From: Acidobacteriota bacterium
GTDB lineage: Bacteria; Acidobacteriota; Terriglobia; Bryobacterales; Bryobacteraceae
Length of the DNA: 64,000 nt
Assembly: GCA_025352795.1 (NCBI GenBank)
Contig: JANXSF010000103.1
Coordinates: forward strand, 45,838 to 109,837
Direction: 5' to 3'
Below are positions 19,229 to 27,245 of the stretch, one piece after another. Numbering within the stretch: position 1 is the first letter of the stretch; the number at the start of each line of letters is the position of its first letter. The notes beneath the pieces were generated by a model. It was not told the origin of the DNA, did not search any database, and saw only the letters and a list, made by a program, of their open reading frames with translations. The translations under genes and the position numbers were made by a program.

Positions 19229-19510
19229 CTATTTGCGGTTCATATCTCGAACTGAAATTACTCGAATTAATTTGCGTCGGATTGTGAAAGCGATAAACAA
19301 AAGCCGACCACTGCCCGTTTGCCCCAAGGAGTAGTATCGCTTCTCATCACTTGAGTGGCGGATATCACTTTTAACAATCAAAGGCTCGTGGAAAAACACA
19401 TCTTCCGATTCTTCAGGGGTGACACGATGTGTCTCCCAATTCTTTTCGGCATTGCCGTCATCCCAATCGAACCCGGTACATTGATCTAGTGGATCGAAGC
19501 TTTCTCCCAC
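19229..19510 (-). CDS. brnT: BrnT family toxin
   Basis: A 93-aa ribonuclease toxin with a RelE-like fold. The family start is seen as GFDWDDGNAEKNWETHRVTP (about residues 14-33), then EESEDVFFHEPLIV, and the C-terminal catalytic region LFIAFTIRRKLIRVISVRDM with the conserved RVISxR pattern. The final residues normally read ARxMSKKE; here it ends RDMNRK. It precedes brnA by 10 bases. In the family the toxin cleaves mRNA and is induced under stress. Confidence 0.87.
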   Translation of the reverse strand: MGESFDPLDQCTGFDWDDGNAEKNWETHRVTPEESEDVFFHEPLIVKSDIRHSSDEKRYYSLGQTGSGRLLFIAFTIRRKLIRVISVRDMNRK

Positions 19511-19548
19511 GATGTTAGTATATGTCAGAAATATACAAATAGCAACAG

Positions 19549-20100
19549 TTATTGGCCCGGGACATAGCCCAACAAGCGCGCCGCCTTCAAGATAGTAATC
19601 ACTGTAGCGGCGTGTTGTAACTCCGAACTCATCACCATGTCAATCGCCTCAGCAAACGGCAGGCGCACTATTTCCAGGAACTCATCCTGACCTGGATTGG
19701 CCGCGCCAACTTCAACATTGGTCGCCAGGAACAACTGCACTGGAGCCGTCACCATGGTCGTGATGGTTTCCATGTTGCCAAGGTCGATGAGTGTCCCACC
19801 AGTCAATCCGGCCTCTTCAGCCATCTCGCGACGGGCGCATTGTTCCAGCGACTCATCGCCATCCAGTCCGCCGCTGATTACCTCAAGCGTGTACTTGGCC
19901 AACGGATATTTCCATTCGCGAATCAGATAGGTATACTTTTCGCGATCAATGGCCACCACCGATGCCCCAGGACCGATATACACGCTACCGAAAATGCCGT
20001 CGCTTCCATCGGGTCGAATAACGGCATCCTCGCGCACTTTCATCCAGGGGTTTTCATAAACCAATCTGCTGAACTTTTGTTTGTAAGGATTCCCACTCAA
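19549..20100 (-). CDS. NUDIX hydrolase, ADP-ribose pyrophosphatase-like
   Basis: A 183-aa hydrolase of nucleoside-diphosphate derivatives. The Nudix box is complete: GGLDGDESLEQCARREMAEE followed by AGL (G-x5-E-x7-RExxEExG). I place the start at TTG 20100 because it overlaps the upstream stop as TTGA; a longer frame upstream lies inside the sugar isomerase gene and an internal ATG at 20043 would cut into the domain. The N-terminal FSRLVYENPWMKVREDAV is typical for ADP-sugar pyrophosphatases. The substrate is inferred. Confidence 0.85.
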   Translation of the reverse strand: MSGNPYKQKFSRLVYENPWMKVREDAVIRPDGSDGIFGSVYIGPGASVVAIDREKYTYLIREWKYPLAKYTLEVISGGLDGDESLEQCARREMAEEAGLTGGTLIDLGNMETITTMVTAPVQLFLATNVEVGAANPGQDEFLEIVRLPFAEAIDMVMSSELQHAATVITILKAARLLGYVPGQ

Positions 20101-20969
20101 GCGCTGTACTTCCGCGATACTTCTTTCAGTTTTCGCAATAACCGTGGCACTTCGGTATCCACTGATTTGACTGACTCGTATTCCAGCGCCAGGTAACCCT
20201 TGTAACTGGCCCGTTGTAACATGCCCGAAATGCGATTCCAATCGGATTCGTGCGTTCCGGTTTCATCGATGAACTCAGACTTCACTTGCACATTCACAGC
20301 GTATGGAACAATCATCTCAATCTGTTTATAAACATCGTGCTTAAAATTTCCTGTGTCCAGATTCACGCCAACCCAGGGAGAGTTCACCAGCTTCACGATG
20401 TCCACAATTCGTGACGCTTTCTCTGTAATGCCGCCATGATTTTCCAGGCCCAGAATGACACCCTTCGATCCGGCATATTCTGCTGACCGCTTCAGCAATT
20501 CCACCACCCACTTGGCCGCTTCATCTTCTGCGACGCCTTTGGGAACCGTGCCGCCGAAAACGCGAATGTGACCGGCCCCTAACTTGGCCGCTACGTCGAC
20601 CCATTTCTTCACCTCGCCAAACTCCTTGGCAGCAGCGTCACCGGGCATTTTGCACATGTCCGTACGAATGGAAATGCTGTAGATCTCCACACCATTCTTG
20701 TAGGCAAGTTGCTTCAGCGGATAGAGGAACGCATCGCTTGTATCTGGGAACCAGTAGACGGTTAAATCCAAACCATCAATATCTGTTTCGGCGGCTAGAC
20801 GAACCAAATCAAGGTAAGTCATCTTCTTCGATGCAAGATCAGTGCGATAGGAGTAAGCGCACAGTGCAGGTCTCAATCGGGCATGACCGCCAGCGGCAAT
20901 TGCCGTGCCAGATAACGCAGCAGGCATTGTCACAAGCGCACAGGACTTCAATAGGTCTCGTCGATTCAT
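20097..20969 (-). CDS. Exported sugar phosphate isomerase/epimerase-like TIM-barrel protein
   Basis: A 290-aa xylose-isomerase-like (AP endonuclease 2 superfamily) protein. The ATG at 20969 gives a Tat-type leader, MNRRDLLKSCALVTMPAAL, so the protein is probably exported; a longer frame upstream adds an unlikely peptide. Metal-binding residues of the family are visible around GLENHGG and GVNLDTGNF, and ALEYES near the end. Planctomycetes and Acidobacteria carry many such exported isomerase-like proteins with uncertain substrates. It is translationally coupled to the NUDIX gene. Confidence 0.85.
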   Translation of the reverse strand: MNRRDLLKSCALVTMPAALSGTAIAAGGHARLRPALCAYSYRTDLASKKMTYLDLVRLAAETDIDGLDLTVYWFPDTSDAFLYPLKQLAYKNGVEIYSISIRTDMCKMPGDAAAKEFGEVKKWVDVAAKLGAGHIRVFGGTVPKGVAEDEAAKWVVELLKRSAEYAGSKGVILGLENHGGITEKASRIVDIVKLVNSPWVGVNLDTGNFKHDVYKQIEMIVPYAVNVQVKSEFIDETGTHESDWNRISGMLQRASYKGYLALEYESVKSVDTEVPRLLRKLKEVSRKYSA

Positions 20970-21006
20970 AGAATCCGAGTCTATCGCACTTACTGAATCC
21001 GCACCC

Positions 21007-22257
21007 CTATTGAATGCGCAGCGCCTTGCCTTCATTCACCGATACCTGCTGCCGGTTACCATTCAGTTCGTAAGTCACCTGTAACACCTTATCCGCGCCC
21101 AATGCCGGGTCTATACCCATGGTTTCGTTGTTTACAGATAGGGACAAAGTATTGTTCTGAATGCGCGATGTCAGGAAGTTAGTAACATCCATGGTTCGAT
21201 TCCCGGAACCGTAAGTGGCCGATATAATGCGCAGTCCACTTACGGTTGAAAACCCGCCGAAGAACCCGCCGTTGGAATTCGATGTTGTCGCTGCGGGATA
21301 AGCATTAGTTGCGGGCTGGGCCGCTACTGCTGCGGCATCGGGAATCACCAAGGTCCCATTTTCATCGACACTGGTTTGGAAGGTTTGCCCCTGCCATTGA
21401 TAGCTTACCCTAAGCAGCTTTTTATTTGCTGGAGCAGGGTCGACACCTAAAGATGTGTTGTTCACTACAACTCGAAGTGCGTTGTTCTGAATCATGGAAT
21501 CGAGCCTTGATTTCACGTCATTAAACCGGTCACGACGCGCAGCCTGATCATTGCTGTTCGGTTGAGCAGGTGCGCCATAGAGCGCAGTAAGAATCAGCAA
21601 TGACTGTTGCTGTTGCGCACCGCGACGATTGTTGGTGGGCCTGTTTGGAACGCCACCCATCATCTGCGAATCTGGCAGATTCAGCGTGCCATTCTCTGGA
21701 ATTACCACATCGTACGTCTGGCCCTGCCAGGAGTAAGTTACACGAAGGGTTTTCGCTTTACCCATAATGGGATCGCCACCAAAGTTATTGCTCACCGCCT
21801 GCACGCTCAAAGCATTGTTTTGAATGCGCGATTCCAACATGCTTTTCACGTCCACCCATTTGGGATCGGCCCCGTATTGGGCGGAAATGATGGTGAGTTG
21901 CTGCTGTGAATTGTTGCCGCGATTCCGTTGAAAGATGTTAGGGAGATTTTGCCTTCCAGTGGTTGGCAAAATGATCCAGGCACCGTCCTGCGCGGAAATT
22001 TCGCCAGTCTGCCCACGATAGTTATACTGAATCCAAAGCGTTTTCAGAGCACCAGGAATGGGGTCGCCACCCAGCATGTCTGGAGCGGCTTGCACGCGCA
22101 GAGTTGCGTTTTGAACTTTCGCCGCTACGGTTGAAGTGACGTCACGAACCGTGTTGCCATCACCATAAGTAGCGCGAAGAATTTGCAAGTCTGTTTGTGC
22201 CGCAGTGAAGCTGGCCAGGAGCAAAGTAGTGGACAGAATAAACCGTAAGAATCGCAT
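21007..22257 (-). CDS. Exported protein with four DUF3395-like repeats
   Basis: A 416-aa protein with a signal peptide (MRFLRFILSTTLLLASFTAA) and four repeats of roughly 75-80 residues. Each begins like ILRATYGDGN..DVT, ILTALYGAP or IISATYGSGNRTMDVT, continues with an asparagine-rich helix (IQNNALSVQ, IQNNTLSLS), a loop GGDPI/GVDPA/GIDPA, and ends with a V-T-Y-x-W/L-x-G-Q strand pair (LRVTYSWQGQTYDV). The repeats are joined by N/Q/G-rich linkers. The pattern matches the DUF3395-type beta domain in my memory; its function is unknown. Confidence 0.75.
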   Translation of the reverse strand: MRFLRFILSTTLLLASFTAAQTDLQILRATYGDGNTVRDVTSTVAAKVQNATLRVQAAPDMLGGDPIPGALKTLWIQYNYRGQTGEISAQDGAWIILPTTGRQNLPNIFQRNRGNNSQQQLTIISAQYGADPKWVDVKSMLESRIQNNALSVQAVSNNFGGDPIMGKAKTLRVTYSWQGQTYDVVIPENGTLNLPDSQMMGGVPNRPTNNRRGAQQQQSLLILTALYGAPAQPNSNDQAARRDRFNDVKSRLDSMIQNNALRVVVNNTSLGVDPAPANKKLLRVSYQWQGQTFQTSVDENGTLVIPDAAAVAAQPATNAYPAATTSNSNGGFFGGFSTVSGLRIISATYGSGNRTMDVTNFLTSRIQNNTLSLSVNNETMGIDPALGADKVLQVTYELNGNRQQVSVNEGKALRIQ

Positions 22258-22288
22258 AGCCTGATTCTAGACGATCACTTGAGGAAAG

Positions 22289-23122
22289 TCATTCTTCGGC
22301 GGGCAGCACTGCTACAAATTCACCCACCACTCGAAACTGATCTGGTTCCAATTCCCAAGGTGAATAGGCAGGATTCAATGGCTCCAGGCGGATCATGGAA
22401 TGTTCCCACTCGTCATTTGTTTCCGCTTGTCCTTCGTGATGCCGCAACTTTTCACTACGGTAAACCTTAATGGTGAAGCGGGTGGCTTCGTCAAACTCGC
22501 CGAATTTTTCAATCAACAACTTTCGACCAGACCGGCTTCCCGCGACGTTGTGACGAAACACGCATAGGCTGTCCGAAGGGATTAACGGTTCCATGGAATG
22601 CCCAGTAACTCGCGCCACAAACATGTCTTTATTCGGACGAAGAGTGGCAGGAATCGGGACCCAATCCTTGATTTCATCCAGACCCAATTGCTCTCCTAAA
22701 TGCCCAGCGGCAGCCTGGCAGGAAGTGAGCGGTAGATGTGTTCTGAAAGGTGTAACCGCAATCTTAACGTTTTCTCGAAACAAGCGACGAAGCCGGGCTT
22801 CAAAGCTGGCTACCAGCATCACTTCGCGATCTGAGGTGGTTAAGACGTGGCTCCAATGCTGCTCAAGGTAAGCCAGGACACGCTCGCCACCCATCTCCGC
22901 TGCATATTTTTCCAACTGGTCGGCCATCAGGGAAAGCACGTCGCTTTCCTCCGGGGCAAAGTCGTCCCAATCATTTCTGAACTTCAAATAAAGCTTGTTA
23001 TCCGCAGAGTCAAGTAGCAGCACTCCTGCCGTTTCCGGCAGTTGCCCTGGCAAACATACATCGACCAGCACGCATTCGGCACGCTTGAGCTCTACCAAAG
23101 TGCCTGTGCGTTCAAGATTCAT
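22289..23122 (-). CDS. LexA-like S24 peptidase-domain protein without recognisable HTH
   Basis: A 277-aa protein. The C-terminal part (from about residue 150) is a LexA/S24 self-cleaving domain: VTGHSMEPLIPSDSLCVFR holds the nucleophilic serine, and the lysine of TIKVYR is at the right place for the catalytic base, followed by the IRLEPLNPAYSPWEL strand and FRVVGEFVAVL ending typical of LexA. The N-terminal 140 residues do not look like a winged helix or HTH but like a separate domain (VELKRAECVLVDVCLPGQLP, LYLKFRNDWDDF, then helices). It may be a sensor or a partner whose release follows cleavage; the role is inference. Confidence 0.75.
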   Translation of the reverse strand: MNLERTGTLVELKRAECVLVDVCLPGQLPETAGVLLLDSADNKLYLKFRNDWDDFAPEESDVLSLMADQLEKYAAEMGGERVLAYLEQHWSHVLTTSDREVMLVASFEARLRRLFRENVKIAVTPFRTHLPLTSCQAAAGHLGEQLGLDEIKDWVPIPATLRPNKDMFVARVTGHSMEPLIPSDSLCVFRHNVAGSRSGRKLLIEKFGEFDEATRFTIKVYRSEKLRHHEGQAETNDEWEHSMIRLEPLNPAYSPWELEPDQFRVVGEFVAVLPAEE

Positions 23123-23173
23123 AGGAAGGTTCGGGTTCAGTTTCCTTATCGGTCGCAGTACAAGCTTTTCGGG

Positions 23174-24217
23174 CTATTTCTTTTTGCCAACATCTGGGGA
23201 GTAGGGGTAATATCCCCGGCGGGCCCGCACTTTTACGTTAGGCAATTCCACTTGAACTTCAATCTTACGATAGACCTTCTTACCTTCAGCCTTTTCAGGC
23301 ACGTAGCGCAGAATATATTGCGTGGTCACTTCGCCTGCTACGTTCGCTACAGAACCGTAAATTCCCTTGGCGATTTCCGAAGCATACCCGCCAGTGCCCA
23401 CCTTAATGGCATAGTTCCCTTCGTCCGATGGAGTGGATAAGTAGCCGGAAATATCTTTGTACAGGTTGTTCAATGGATATTCCACGCGTCCACCGGTTTC
23501 TTCAGCAAAACGAGTCAGTACCTTCTCGCCTTCACTGCTGAATCCAAAAGCCACCGTCGAAATTCCGTAGATAGTCACCAGGTTACGCTGGGCAATTTCC
23601 AATACTTCTTCCATTGATTTCTTCGACGCGTTGTCATGCCCATCGCCAATCACAATCAGCACACGGCGCGGTTCCAACGGTTCACCCTTCACCAAGCTGC
23701 GGGAAGTGCAAGCCATGTAGATGGCATCATACAAAGCCGCCCCACCACCGGGTTTCAACTTGCCGATCTTTTCGACGATCTTCGACGAATCGTTGGTGGT
23801 GTTCACCGCCAGTTCGGCCTCTTCTTTGTAAGTGATCAGATAACCGGAAAACTTTTTTGCACGATCCGATTCAGGCAGCAACGTTAGCGCCAGTTCCTGG
23901 GCCGCTTCCTGATACTTTTTCCAATGCATGGTCGATGCACTGGACAGGTCCAGAAGGAACCCCACGACAACGGGCTGTTCCCGTTCGCGCGAAAAGTAAG
24001 AGATTTTCTGCTCCTTACCTTCTTCGTAAATCTTAAAATCTTTTTCTTCAAGATTGGTAACAAAGCGACCTTTTTCATCGGTGACTGTCACCGGGACAAT
24101 CACCTCGTTCACCGAAACAGAAATCGGTTGCTGTTGGCCTGGGGCCGTTTGGCTTGAAGCCCTTTGGCATAAAGCAAAGACCGTTAGCAGCAGAACGAAG
24201 GAGGTCATTTGGCGCAT
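23174..24217 (-). CDS. VWFA-domain exported protein of the acidobacterial type
   Basis: A 347-aa protein with a signal peptide (MRQMTSFVLLLTVFALCQ), an N-terminal strand-rich part (VNEVIVPVTVTDEKGRFVTN, LEEKDFKIYEEGKEQKISYF) and a von Willebrand A domain from about residue 80. The metal site is altered: the DxSxS motif reads DLSSAST. The C-terminal tail ends with RRGYYPYSPD, which is the usual closing of this acidobacterial family. Probably periplasmic or outer-membrane associated; function unknown. The adjacent S24 gene lies 51 bases downstream on the same strand. Confidence 0.85.
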   Translation of the reverse strand: MRQMTSFVLLLTVFALCQRASSQTAPGQQQPISVSVNEVIVPVTVTDEKGRFVTNLEEKDFKIYEEGKEQKISYFSREREQPVVVGFLLDLSSASTMHWKKYQEAAQELALTLLPESDRAKKFSGYLITYKEEAELAVNTTNDSSKIVEKIGKLKPGGGAALYDAIYMACTSRSLVKGEPLEPRRVLIVIGDGHDNASKKSMEEVLEIAQRNLVTIYGISTVAFGFSSEGEKVLTRFAEETGGRVEYPLNNLYKDISGYLSTPSDEGNYAIKVGTGGYASEIAKGIYGSVANVAGEVTTQYILRYVPEKAEGKKVYRKIEVQVELPNVKVRARRGYYPYSPDVGKKK

Positions 24218-24341
24218 AGAATGATTATCCTCTGTAATCAGGTTGGGGGCAATGGAGCGTCCCGTTTACACGCATCAATAGGCGGTGGATAGTGCGGATG
24301 GATGCAGGGGTCGCGTATACTAGCCATATAGACAACTTCCT

Positions 24342-24638
24342 ATGAATCCCGCCAATACTCAGCAGCAAAAGCAGCAGCACGCGATTGGAATGATTGAACG
24401 GCTGGCCCCAGAAAAGCTCTCAGCGGTGGTCAACCTTTTAGAAGTTCTGCTTGATCCACTGGACCGCGCCCTAGCCAATGCCGAAATTGACGATGAGCCT
24501 GTCTCAACGGAAGAACTGCAAGATATCGAAGCTTCGCGCGAATGGTTTAAGCACAACAAAGGCGTACCCTTTGAGCAGGTGGTTGCCGAATTGGGGCTAA
24601 CTATGGAGGAAGTGACTAGCTACAAGGAACCATTTTGA
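24342..24638 (+). CDS. Antitoxin of a ParE/RelE-type pair
   Basis: A 98-aa, mostly helical acidic protein (IERLAPEKLSAVVNLLEVLL, SREWFKHNKGVPFEQVVAEL). Its stop overlaps the start of the following toxin gene as TTGA, and order and size fit an antitoxin that wraps its toxin with the C-terminal helix. The central helix resembles prevent-host-death/RHH-like antitoxins only vaguely, so the family is not assigned; the role is inferred mainly from context. Confidence 0.75.
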   Translation: MNPANTQQQKQQHAIGMIERLAPEKLSAVVNLLEVLLDPLDRALANAEIDDEPVSTEELQDIEASREWFKHNKGVPFEQVVAELGLTMEEVTSYKEPF

Positions 24639-24886
24639 AAAATCTGGTACTCACGGAGCAGGCAAAGCAGGATCTCAACCGCTTAGATCACGCTACTAGA
24701 ATTCGCATGGCTGCCGCTATGCAACGATTGGTTCTTGAGAATGCGGGCAACATCAAAAAACTCCAAGGTATTGATCCCCCCGAATACCGCCTCCGTATTG
24801 GTGACTGGCGTATTCGTTTTTCCATCCAAGATGCCGATACAGTTCGGATCAATCGCGTTCAAAACCGCAAAGATGCCTACCGCTGA
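24635..24886 (+). CDS. ParE/RelE-superfamily toxin
   Basis: An 83-aa basic protein with the RelE/ParE fold pattern: a first strand and two helices (LVLTEQAKQDLNRLDHATRI), then YRLRIGDWRIRFSIQDADT and the last strand RINRVQNRKDAYR. This ending (VxxRxxxYR) is typical of RelE-type mRNA interferases. It starts with TTG overlapping the antitoxin stop, so the two are coupled. A terminator follows within 25 bases. Confidence 0.85.
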   Translation: MKNLVLTEQAKQDLNRLDHATRIRMAAAMQRLVLENAGNIKKLQGIDPPEYRLRIGDWRIRFSIQDADTVRINRVQNRKDAYR

Positions 24887-24907
24887 AGCCCAGCGATTTA
24901 AATCAGA

Positions 24908-24938
24908 AAACGCCCGGGCCACTTAGGCACGGGCGTTT
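24908..24938. terminator. Bidirectional hairpin terminator
   Basis: A 9-bp stem aaacgcccg (24908-24916) with cgggcgttt (24930-24938) around a 13-base loop lies between the convergent toxin gene and the M48 protease gene. The A-run and T-run flanking the GC core make it usable in both directions. Confidence 0.8.
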
Positions 24939-24957
24939 CAATCAAACCAATACGAAA

Positions 24958-25947
24958 CTAATTCCGGCGCTTTAGGGTCGGACGTTCGTCTTCATCGGTC
25001 TTCTGCTTCTTTTCGTCATCATCCATGGTGCCGGTGCCGCTACCCGGTGCCTTGCGCAATTTTGGACGATTCGCGTCTTCCTTGCTATCTGGCTTCCTTC
25101 GATTCAAAACTGCAAACAGGCGATTTTTGACGTCGTTGAATTCACTGGTGGTAACCACATATTCCGGCTTTGCTTCAAGATTCTCCTGAATATTCTTTTG
25201 AGCGTTCTTGATGCGGTCATCGGTCAGTGGATGGCTACTAAACAGCTTGCCCATGGTTCCTGGCTTCTTTTTTTCCAATGATTGTAGTTCTTCAAAGAAA
25301 TCGACGAACCCGCCGGGGTCGTAACCTGACTTGTAAAGGTATTGCAGTCCCAGCATGTCAGCGTCTTCTTCAAATCCACGGGAGAAGCTTAGAAAGCCCA
25401 TCGGGATTAAAACGTTGGATGCTTGGCGAATTCCGTACCCGGCCCAACCACCCATGAAGATCAGCGGGATGGTGGCGAGTTGTGCCACTGTCCCACGCGT
25501 AGCTTGGCGAGTTCCGTGGCGAGCCGCAATGTGAGCAATCTCATGCGCCATCACCCCGGCCAACTCCGCTTCTGTGCGAGTCTTCACTATTAAGCCAGTG
25601 TTGACAAAGAAAAAGCCGCCCGGCAAAGCGAACGCGTTCACTTCCTCGCTATCAATTACTTTGATGGTCACAGGCACTTTCACATCAGAATTGCGCACCA
25701 GATTCTGACCCAAACGGTTGACGTATTCAGTAATTACGGGATCGTCAATCAGCTTCGCCTGACGTTCAATTTCCTGGGCGTACTGTTTGCCCATGGCGAT
25801 CTCTTTTTCGATCGAGTAGATGTTCATGCCCTTGCCGACATCCCGATTCCCGATCTGTTCAGGATCTTTCTTCTTGTCTTTTTCTTTGGAGAGGCCAGTG
25901 GTGGCCGCTAAAACGACCGAGAGGACTAGGTATGTAAAGCGCTTCAT
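24958..25947 (-). CDS. M48 family metalloprotease, exported
   Basis: A 329-aa periplasmic zinc protease of the BepA/Loi-like M48 group. Signal peptide MKRFTYLVLSVVLAATTGLS; the zinc motif is in VMAHEIAHIAARHG (HEIAH, near residue 136), with the third ligand in FEEDADMLGLQYL (E-x-x-x-D), and the SSHPLTDDRIKN segment typical for M48 follows. The last 60 residues form a charged, disordered K/D/E tail (KQKTDEDERP). A role in outer membrane protein quality control is inferred from the family. It ends beside a shared terminator. Confidence 0.9.
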   Translation of the reverse strand: MKRFTYLVLSVVLAATTGLSKEKDKKKDPEQIGNRDVGKGMNIYSIEKEIAMGKQYAQEIERQAKLIDDPVITEYVNRLGQNLVRNSDVKVPVTIKVIDSEEVNAFALPGGFFFVNTGLIVKTRTEAELAGVMAHEIAHIAARHGTRQATRGTVAQLATIPLIFMGGWAGYGIRQASNVLIPMGFLSFSRGFEEDADMLGLQYLYKSGYDPGGFVDFFEELQSLEKKKPGTMGKLFSSHPLTDDRIKNAQKNIQENLEAKPEYVVTTSEFNDVKNRLFAVLNRRKPDSKEDANRPKLRKAPGSGTGTMDDDEKKQKTDEDERPTLKRRN

Positions 25948-26052
25948 TCGCGGTTTCCCTCGATTCCAGTATAAGGGTAAGCCGTAAATCCAGTACTGAC
26001 AATTTTAGGGCGGATTTCTGCGAACCCAACTATTTAACGTATATTGACACTA

Positions 26053-27180
26053 ATGGGTTTCGAACAAAATAACATCTGGGAACGATATCGGGATCAATTT
26101 CCGGTCACCAAGAACCTGATTCACCTCAACCACGCCGCCGTGGCTCCTTTATCCAAGCCTGCCGCCGATGCCATCAGATGGCTTGTAAATGATTGTGAAC
26201 AATACGGCTCCTTAAATTACGACGTGTGGATGAAGTCCTACGACAGCCTTCGCCAGGTAACCGCACAGTTGATCAATGCGCAAAGCTCGGAAATTGCCAT
26301 TGTAAAAAATACTTCCGAGGGGATCGCCACCATCGCCAACGGCCTGGATTGGAAGCCTGGGGACCGAATTGTAGTTTTTGAAGAAGAGTTCCCTTCCAAC
26401 CAATACCCCTGGCAGCGTCTGCAAAGCAAGGGTGTGACCCTGGAATGGCTGCGTGCCGATGGTCCCGTGGAAAAGTTGGAACAGGCGGCCAAGGGTGCGC
26501 GGTTGGTGGCTATTAGCTTTGTACAGTTTCTGACCGGCTTCCGTGCAGACCTTGAAACCATAGGCAAAATCTGCCAACAGAACGGCTGCTTCTTTTTTGT
26601 CGATGCCATTCAGGGCATGGGCTACTATCCGCTGGATGTCCAGAAATGCAACATCCACGCCCTGGCTGCGGACGGTCATAAATGGATGTTGGGGCCCGAA
26701 GGCTGTGGCGTGCTCTATGTCCGTGCCGACGTGCAGGATCAAATTGAGCCATTCGAATTTGGCTGGACCAACGTGCAAAACTATTCCGATTACGGCCAGC
26801 GCACTCTGACACTGCGTTCCGACGCCGGGCGTTATGAACCAGGCACACTCAACACCGTGGGCATCTATGGACTGGAAGCGTCCATTAGATTTCTTCTTTC
26901 CATCGGGATCGAATCGGTTTGCGAAGCCGTCTTGGCGCGGACCAAAGAGATTCACGATGGCGTACGGGAAAGAGGCTATGATATTTTAGGCGAGCGGACC
27001 CCGTCAAACGAATCGGGCATTGTCTGTTTCCGTAAACCAGGACTGGATTTCCGAATGATTCACAAGCAATTGAAAGACAACGGCATTCTTACAGCCCCCA
27101 GAGCAGGTTGGGTAAGGGCTTCGCCACATTTTTACATCAGTCCGGCAGATGTGCAGAAATTTTTGAGTGTCCTGCCTTAG
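26053..27180 (+). CDS. Class V aminotransferase (PLP-dependent)
   Basis: A 375-aa PLP enzyme of the isopenicillin-N epimerase/cysteine desulfurase-like group. The PLP lysine lies in ALAADGHKWMLGPEGCGVLY, and the aspartate that holds the pyridine nitrogen is in FFVDAIQGMG; N-terminal HLNHAAVAPLSKPAADAI is the family start. The ATG at 26053 is preferred over a TTG three codons upstream. No cysteine typical of desulfurases is evident in the C-terminal loop, so an aminotransferase or lyase role is more likely; the substrate is unknown. Confidence 0.85.
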   Translation: MGFEQNNIWERYRDQFPVTKNLIHLNHAAVAPLSKPAADAIRWLVNDCEQYGSLNYDVWMKSYDSLRQVTAQLINAQSSEIAIVKNTSEGIATIANGLDWKPGDRIVVFEEEFPSNQYPWQRLQSKGVTLEWLRADGPVEKLEQAAKGARLVAISFVQFLTGFRADLETIGKICQQNGCFFFVDAIQGMGYYPLDVQKCNIHALAADGHKWMLGPEGCGVLYVRADVQDQIEPFEFGWTNVQNYSDYGQRTLTLRSDAGRYEPGTLNTVGIYGLEASIRFLLSIGIESVCEAVLARTKEIHDGVRERGYDILGERTPSNESGIVCFRKPGLDFRMIHKQLKDNGILTAPRAGWVRASPHFYISPADVQKFLSVLP

Positions 27181-27245
27181 AAAACCAGGGAATTACATAA
27201 CTATTACAACGTCCTATACCAAGGCACTGTTAGTGTGATCATAAG

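Noticed and set aside
26212..26955. 247-codon minus-strand frame
   Set aside because: Shadow of the class V aminotransferase gene, which has clear catalytic motifs.
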